A stretch of 64,000 bases of DNA from NCBI GenBank assembly GCA_039621445.1, contig CP154957.1:32692399-32756398 (forward strand), in the 5' to 3' direction. Made by a program: the position numbers and the translations under genes. The notes under the pieces were generated by a model that was not told the origin of the DNA, searched no databases, and worked only from the letters and a program-made list of their open reading frames with translations. Origin of the DNA: Euglena gracilis. Lineage: Eukaryota; Euglenida; Euglenophyceae; Euglenales. Shown here piece by piece: positions 60,839 through 64,000 of the stretch; position 1 is the stretch's first letter; each line of letters opens with the position of its first letter.

Positions 60839-63800
60839 CTGAACAGGAGTTGGCTGAGATTTTCGCACACAACTTTCAAAGCAGGCTGAACAGTGGGAGA
60901 AGGGTTGAAACCCCTATGAATTAAAATGCTCATTCGCTTCTTAAATCAGTGCAGAAAATGGTCGTCATAAGAATAGGAAGCGTACCTGCAGCTGAATCGT
61001 TGGGGAATCCTGTACCCACAACTGTTTGAGCCAAGCTCTCTGACAGCAAAGACTGGATATGGCCTGGCTCTCATGAGAAAATATTGCATGTCACTCCAAA
61101 AAAGATCATCATGACTTTATATGTATATTGCATACATGTATGTACAGGTATATATTTGTGTGGCAGCATCACTTTTAATGCCCCCCCCAGGGGGGGGGCC
61201 GTTAAGAGTGATCAGGGGGTCATATGGAGTGACCCGGGTCTGACTTTCCAGGAAAGTCCAGGAAAGGGTCATGGGTTGGGATAAAGTTAGGGTTCTGAGC
61301 GGATTCCCAGAATCACCATTCTTAGGAATATAGGCAGAAGTTAGGCCACATTCCGAACGAATTGAGGCCGAATTTAGGCCGATATCAGGCATTTTGAGGT
61401 TAAAAGTGTTTTTGAAAAATCGTCCGGAACTGGCACCTAACTTCCAGCCTAACTTGGTCCCAAAAAAAGGGCCAATTTTCGGCGCTCCAATGAGGTGCCC
61501 ACTCCCCGAATGGCTCGACAGTTGCCTGGATCCGCCGAGGTTTCAGGGGCGCCGCAGGACCGAAAAGTGAAAAAGTCGGACATGGGTCACTCCATACGAC
61601 CCCCCCCCCCTGATCGCTCTTAACGCCCCCCAGGGAGGGCATTAAGAGCGATGAGGCCATTTGTATATATCCATATGCATTTGTGTGCGCGTGATCATTT
61701 ATATGTACAGACTCCTTGGGCTCCTTTAAGACGTTTTGGGTTGCACTCCGCCACCTGTGGGCACACTCCAAAGGGGGCTTAACTGCCTTCAACGCTTCTT
61801 CACGGGTCAATCACCTTCAATCACCCTTAAACCCTGAAAGAAAGGAATCGATCAGGTACAGAAAAAAAAATTCTGCAGTGGGACTGTGGTGCAATTCTTT
61901 GTTTCGACGTTTGCCTTGCTAAGAAGCTGTGGCCTCAAAAGATCCTTATTTCCTTGGTTGGACAAAATTGGACTGGGTTTCCCCTGAAAGATACCTTGCA
62001 AAAGTCCGGAAGGTAGAAATTTGTGACGGTGACCAGAATCGTGTCTATCGTGGCTTTTTCCCAATCAAATTTGTTTTGTTTTTCAACTTAATGGGGGAGT
62101 GAGACTATCAAACAAAACGCATTTCCAACCAAATAGAATTAAGGGGGGAAAGCACATAAAAAGCATCTAAAAGGCTTCGCAGCTTTTTGGGAGCCAAAAG
62201 ATGGGCCGTCCTCCCCGCTCCCAAGTGTTGGCCTGAAAAATAAAAATCCTATTATTCCACAAAAACACTGTGGAAGGAAAAGGTGGACCAAACGCTCTTA
62301 CTTCAGAAGTTCTGGGGCTGGATCGATAGCCTGGGCAGGTTGGCACTTGTCGAAATTGACTCTCTCTGAAAAAAAAGTGTGATCAAAGCAATGGGGGACC
62401 CCAACACAAACAGTCGAACATAATATGAAAAGCAGTGGATCTGTAACAGTTGGCATATTATGAACGGCCAAAGAATTTTTGCACGACGCAAGATATTGCA
62501 CATAAACTCAACCCATGGTAGGCCATGAAGAACTCACAGGCAAATGCGAAACCTGAATTCTAAAACTAAAGCATCAATGGTGCTGTTATCCAGCCTCGTC
62601 ACGTCAAACTGCATTCCATTGCTCCCAAGGAAGGGGTCGTCGTCATTCTGATCCTGGCTGGGGTCATACGGGTCAGCCTCCGAGCTGCCACTAGAGCACG
62701 GGCTGCCAACATGCTCAGCAAGGCTTCCTCTTCAGTTCTCCCAAAACAAACAAACGTGTGCAGCCTTTGTGAGAACATGCGCACTGTTGAAAGAAAGCCT
62801 GGGTCCGTTCACACTTTCATCCATCGCAAAGGGCGCTGAATCAGAGGGTCATCGTCGGGGCATCCTTCGTGATGGGACTGGGGGACAACTGAAAAAATAA
62901 AGACCCTGTGGAGGGAAGGCAGTTCAAAAGTTCAAAAGTTTTGTCTTTGATCCGAAGATGCAAAATACTTGCACTTGCACTTATTCAGCATGAAAGTTGA
63001 CGCTGGTTCAGTCCCAAAGCTTACGCTAGAATCCATGCGCCAAAATCCATGCACAGAAAACAACTGTGCCCCATACAATCTACTGCTGACCCTGTGCCAG
63101 CTTTTGTGAAAGTTGGCACAGGGATCTTTCCTATTTTTTGTTAAATAACTTATAAGGTCGAAATGGGGTCACTTCCCCATTTGATGTTGCGACAAACCCC
63201 CCATTCAAGCGCCTAAATTGTGCGCAGTGCCAAAAATAACAGCCACACCTCGAGGGTCCAAATTAAGTCCAAAAAAGCGCAACCCCCAAACACTGCTTTA
63301 CACTGGCCCTTGAGACCGCGGTCCAATGTTGTGCACACACCGTGCACTTACACCCAACACTCACAATTTTGGGACGTCCCGCCAAAATTGTTGACCGCTT
63401 GTGCCATAATTTTGGGCTCTTTTGCCAAAACGCCTGGGACCTTTCGCCGAAATTTTTGGGACCGTTGCCAAATTTTTGGGATTCCGTTGCAGAGACTTTG
63501 GTACTCAGCGGTCAAAAAAATTTGGGACTTTTTGCAAAAGCTCTCTGAATCCAACAAATCACTCTCTGAACAAACCACTGCAACCCCACGGCTCTTCCGA
63601 GCAACACAGCTGATGTAAATGGGGGGGTTACCACAGAAAATCAACCCACTGGAATTTTGGGGCCACAACAAGCACGAGGTTCAAAAAAAAGGACCTGCAC
63701 CGAAGGCGGTCCACAACAAATGCAATGGCCTGCTCCTGGGGGCTGAATATGTCCCCCCCCCCTGCCTCTTCCCTGCCTTTGCCTGGGGTGCATTTCCTTG

Positions 63801-64000
63801 TGTTCCTGCTGCGGTGTTCCTGTTGCTCACACCTGCCCTGAACATTAGACAGAATTTAAATGACAAAAGCTGTCGACAACTGTGATAAGGAATGTGAAGC
63901 AGTGTTTATAAAAGTAACTCTGAAGTGGCACATCGAGGGGATTTTGGAAGGAAAAACAATTTAGTGGAAATATTGAGATCGACGCCTGAGCTGGCAATGA
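60839..64000. other. Right edge: upstream of the recognised ankyrin exons
   Basis: Holds the acidic exon candidate at 62538-62730, a possible exon at about 61800-61720 (EEALKAVKPPLECAHRW) and, at 63370-63540, loosely repeated TTTTGGGACC blocks. The true start of the ankyrin gene is probably here or beyond the window. Confidence 0.4.
62538..62730 (-). CDS. Candidate exon encoding an acidic Ser/Asp-rich segment
   Basis: One minus frame encodes SSEADPYDPSQDQNDDDPF followed by MQFDVTRLDNSTIDALVLEF and ends at a strong GTGAGTTCTT donor (62537). It does not look like random GC-poor DNA, and the acidic run is typical of a disordered linker. A further short exon at about 62365-62302 (between a T-rich acceptor and a GTAAGAGCG donor) could follow. 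It may be the 5' part of the ankyrin gene or a separate gene. No family is recognised. Confidence 0.4.

Overview
This is nuclear DNA of a eukaryote, not a bacterial or viral region. Coding sequence occurs as short, very GC-rich exons (mostly 35-300 bp) separated by long low-complexity introns. The introns carry poly-G/poly-C runs, (CA)n and (CACACC)n microsatellites and many small inverted-repeat elements. No rRNA, tRNA, CRISPR array or operon was seen. The lineage is unresolved. GC-rich third codon positions, GTGTG/GTGCG-type splice donors and intron-rich genes of 6-11 kb suggest a unicellular alga or protist with a sizeable genome, but no marker fixes the group.

Six host genes can be pieced together exon by exon, and all six lie on the minus strand. 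From right to left: (1) an ankyrin-repeat protein, about 60.84 to 50.98 kb, possibly beginning further right; (2) an RRM plus SAM-methyltransferase protein of the GSTCD/METTL25-like type, about 43.4 to 37.25 kb; (3) ribose-5-phosphate isomerase A, 35.73 to about 29.9 kb; (4) a CDK5RAP3 (UFL1/UFMylation cofactor) orthologue, 28.11 to 21.14 kb; (5) a SET-MYND (SMYD) lysine methyltransferase, 20.67 to 13.56 kb; (6) a long protein of a family I cannot name, with a possible N-terminal membrane anchor, 12.22 to about 1.03 kb. For most exons the reading phase carries correctly across the proposed junctions, which is the main evidence for the models; the junctions that do not close are stated.

The rest is mostly mobile-element material. 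Two families of small terminal-inverted-repeat elements (ends CAGGGTTYGATATAAGG and CAGGCTNCTTTTTAA / CAGGCTGTTTTTTA) are flanked by 8-bp target-site duplications, as expected for non-autonomous hAT transposons. A third family has C-rich inverted termini. Two degenerate hAT-like transposase N-termini (about 8.65-9.14 kb and 49.16-50.06 kb) are possible relatives of the source enzyme. An intron of the SMYD gene holds a degenerate ORF series with an OTU-protease-like segment, a J-domain remnant and a Nab2-type CCCH zinc finger, perhaps an uncharacterised mobile element.

All gene models are manual translations. Exon ends given to the base are those where a splice site and phase agreed; ends marked 'about' are uncertain.
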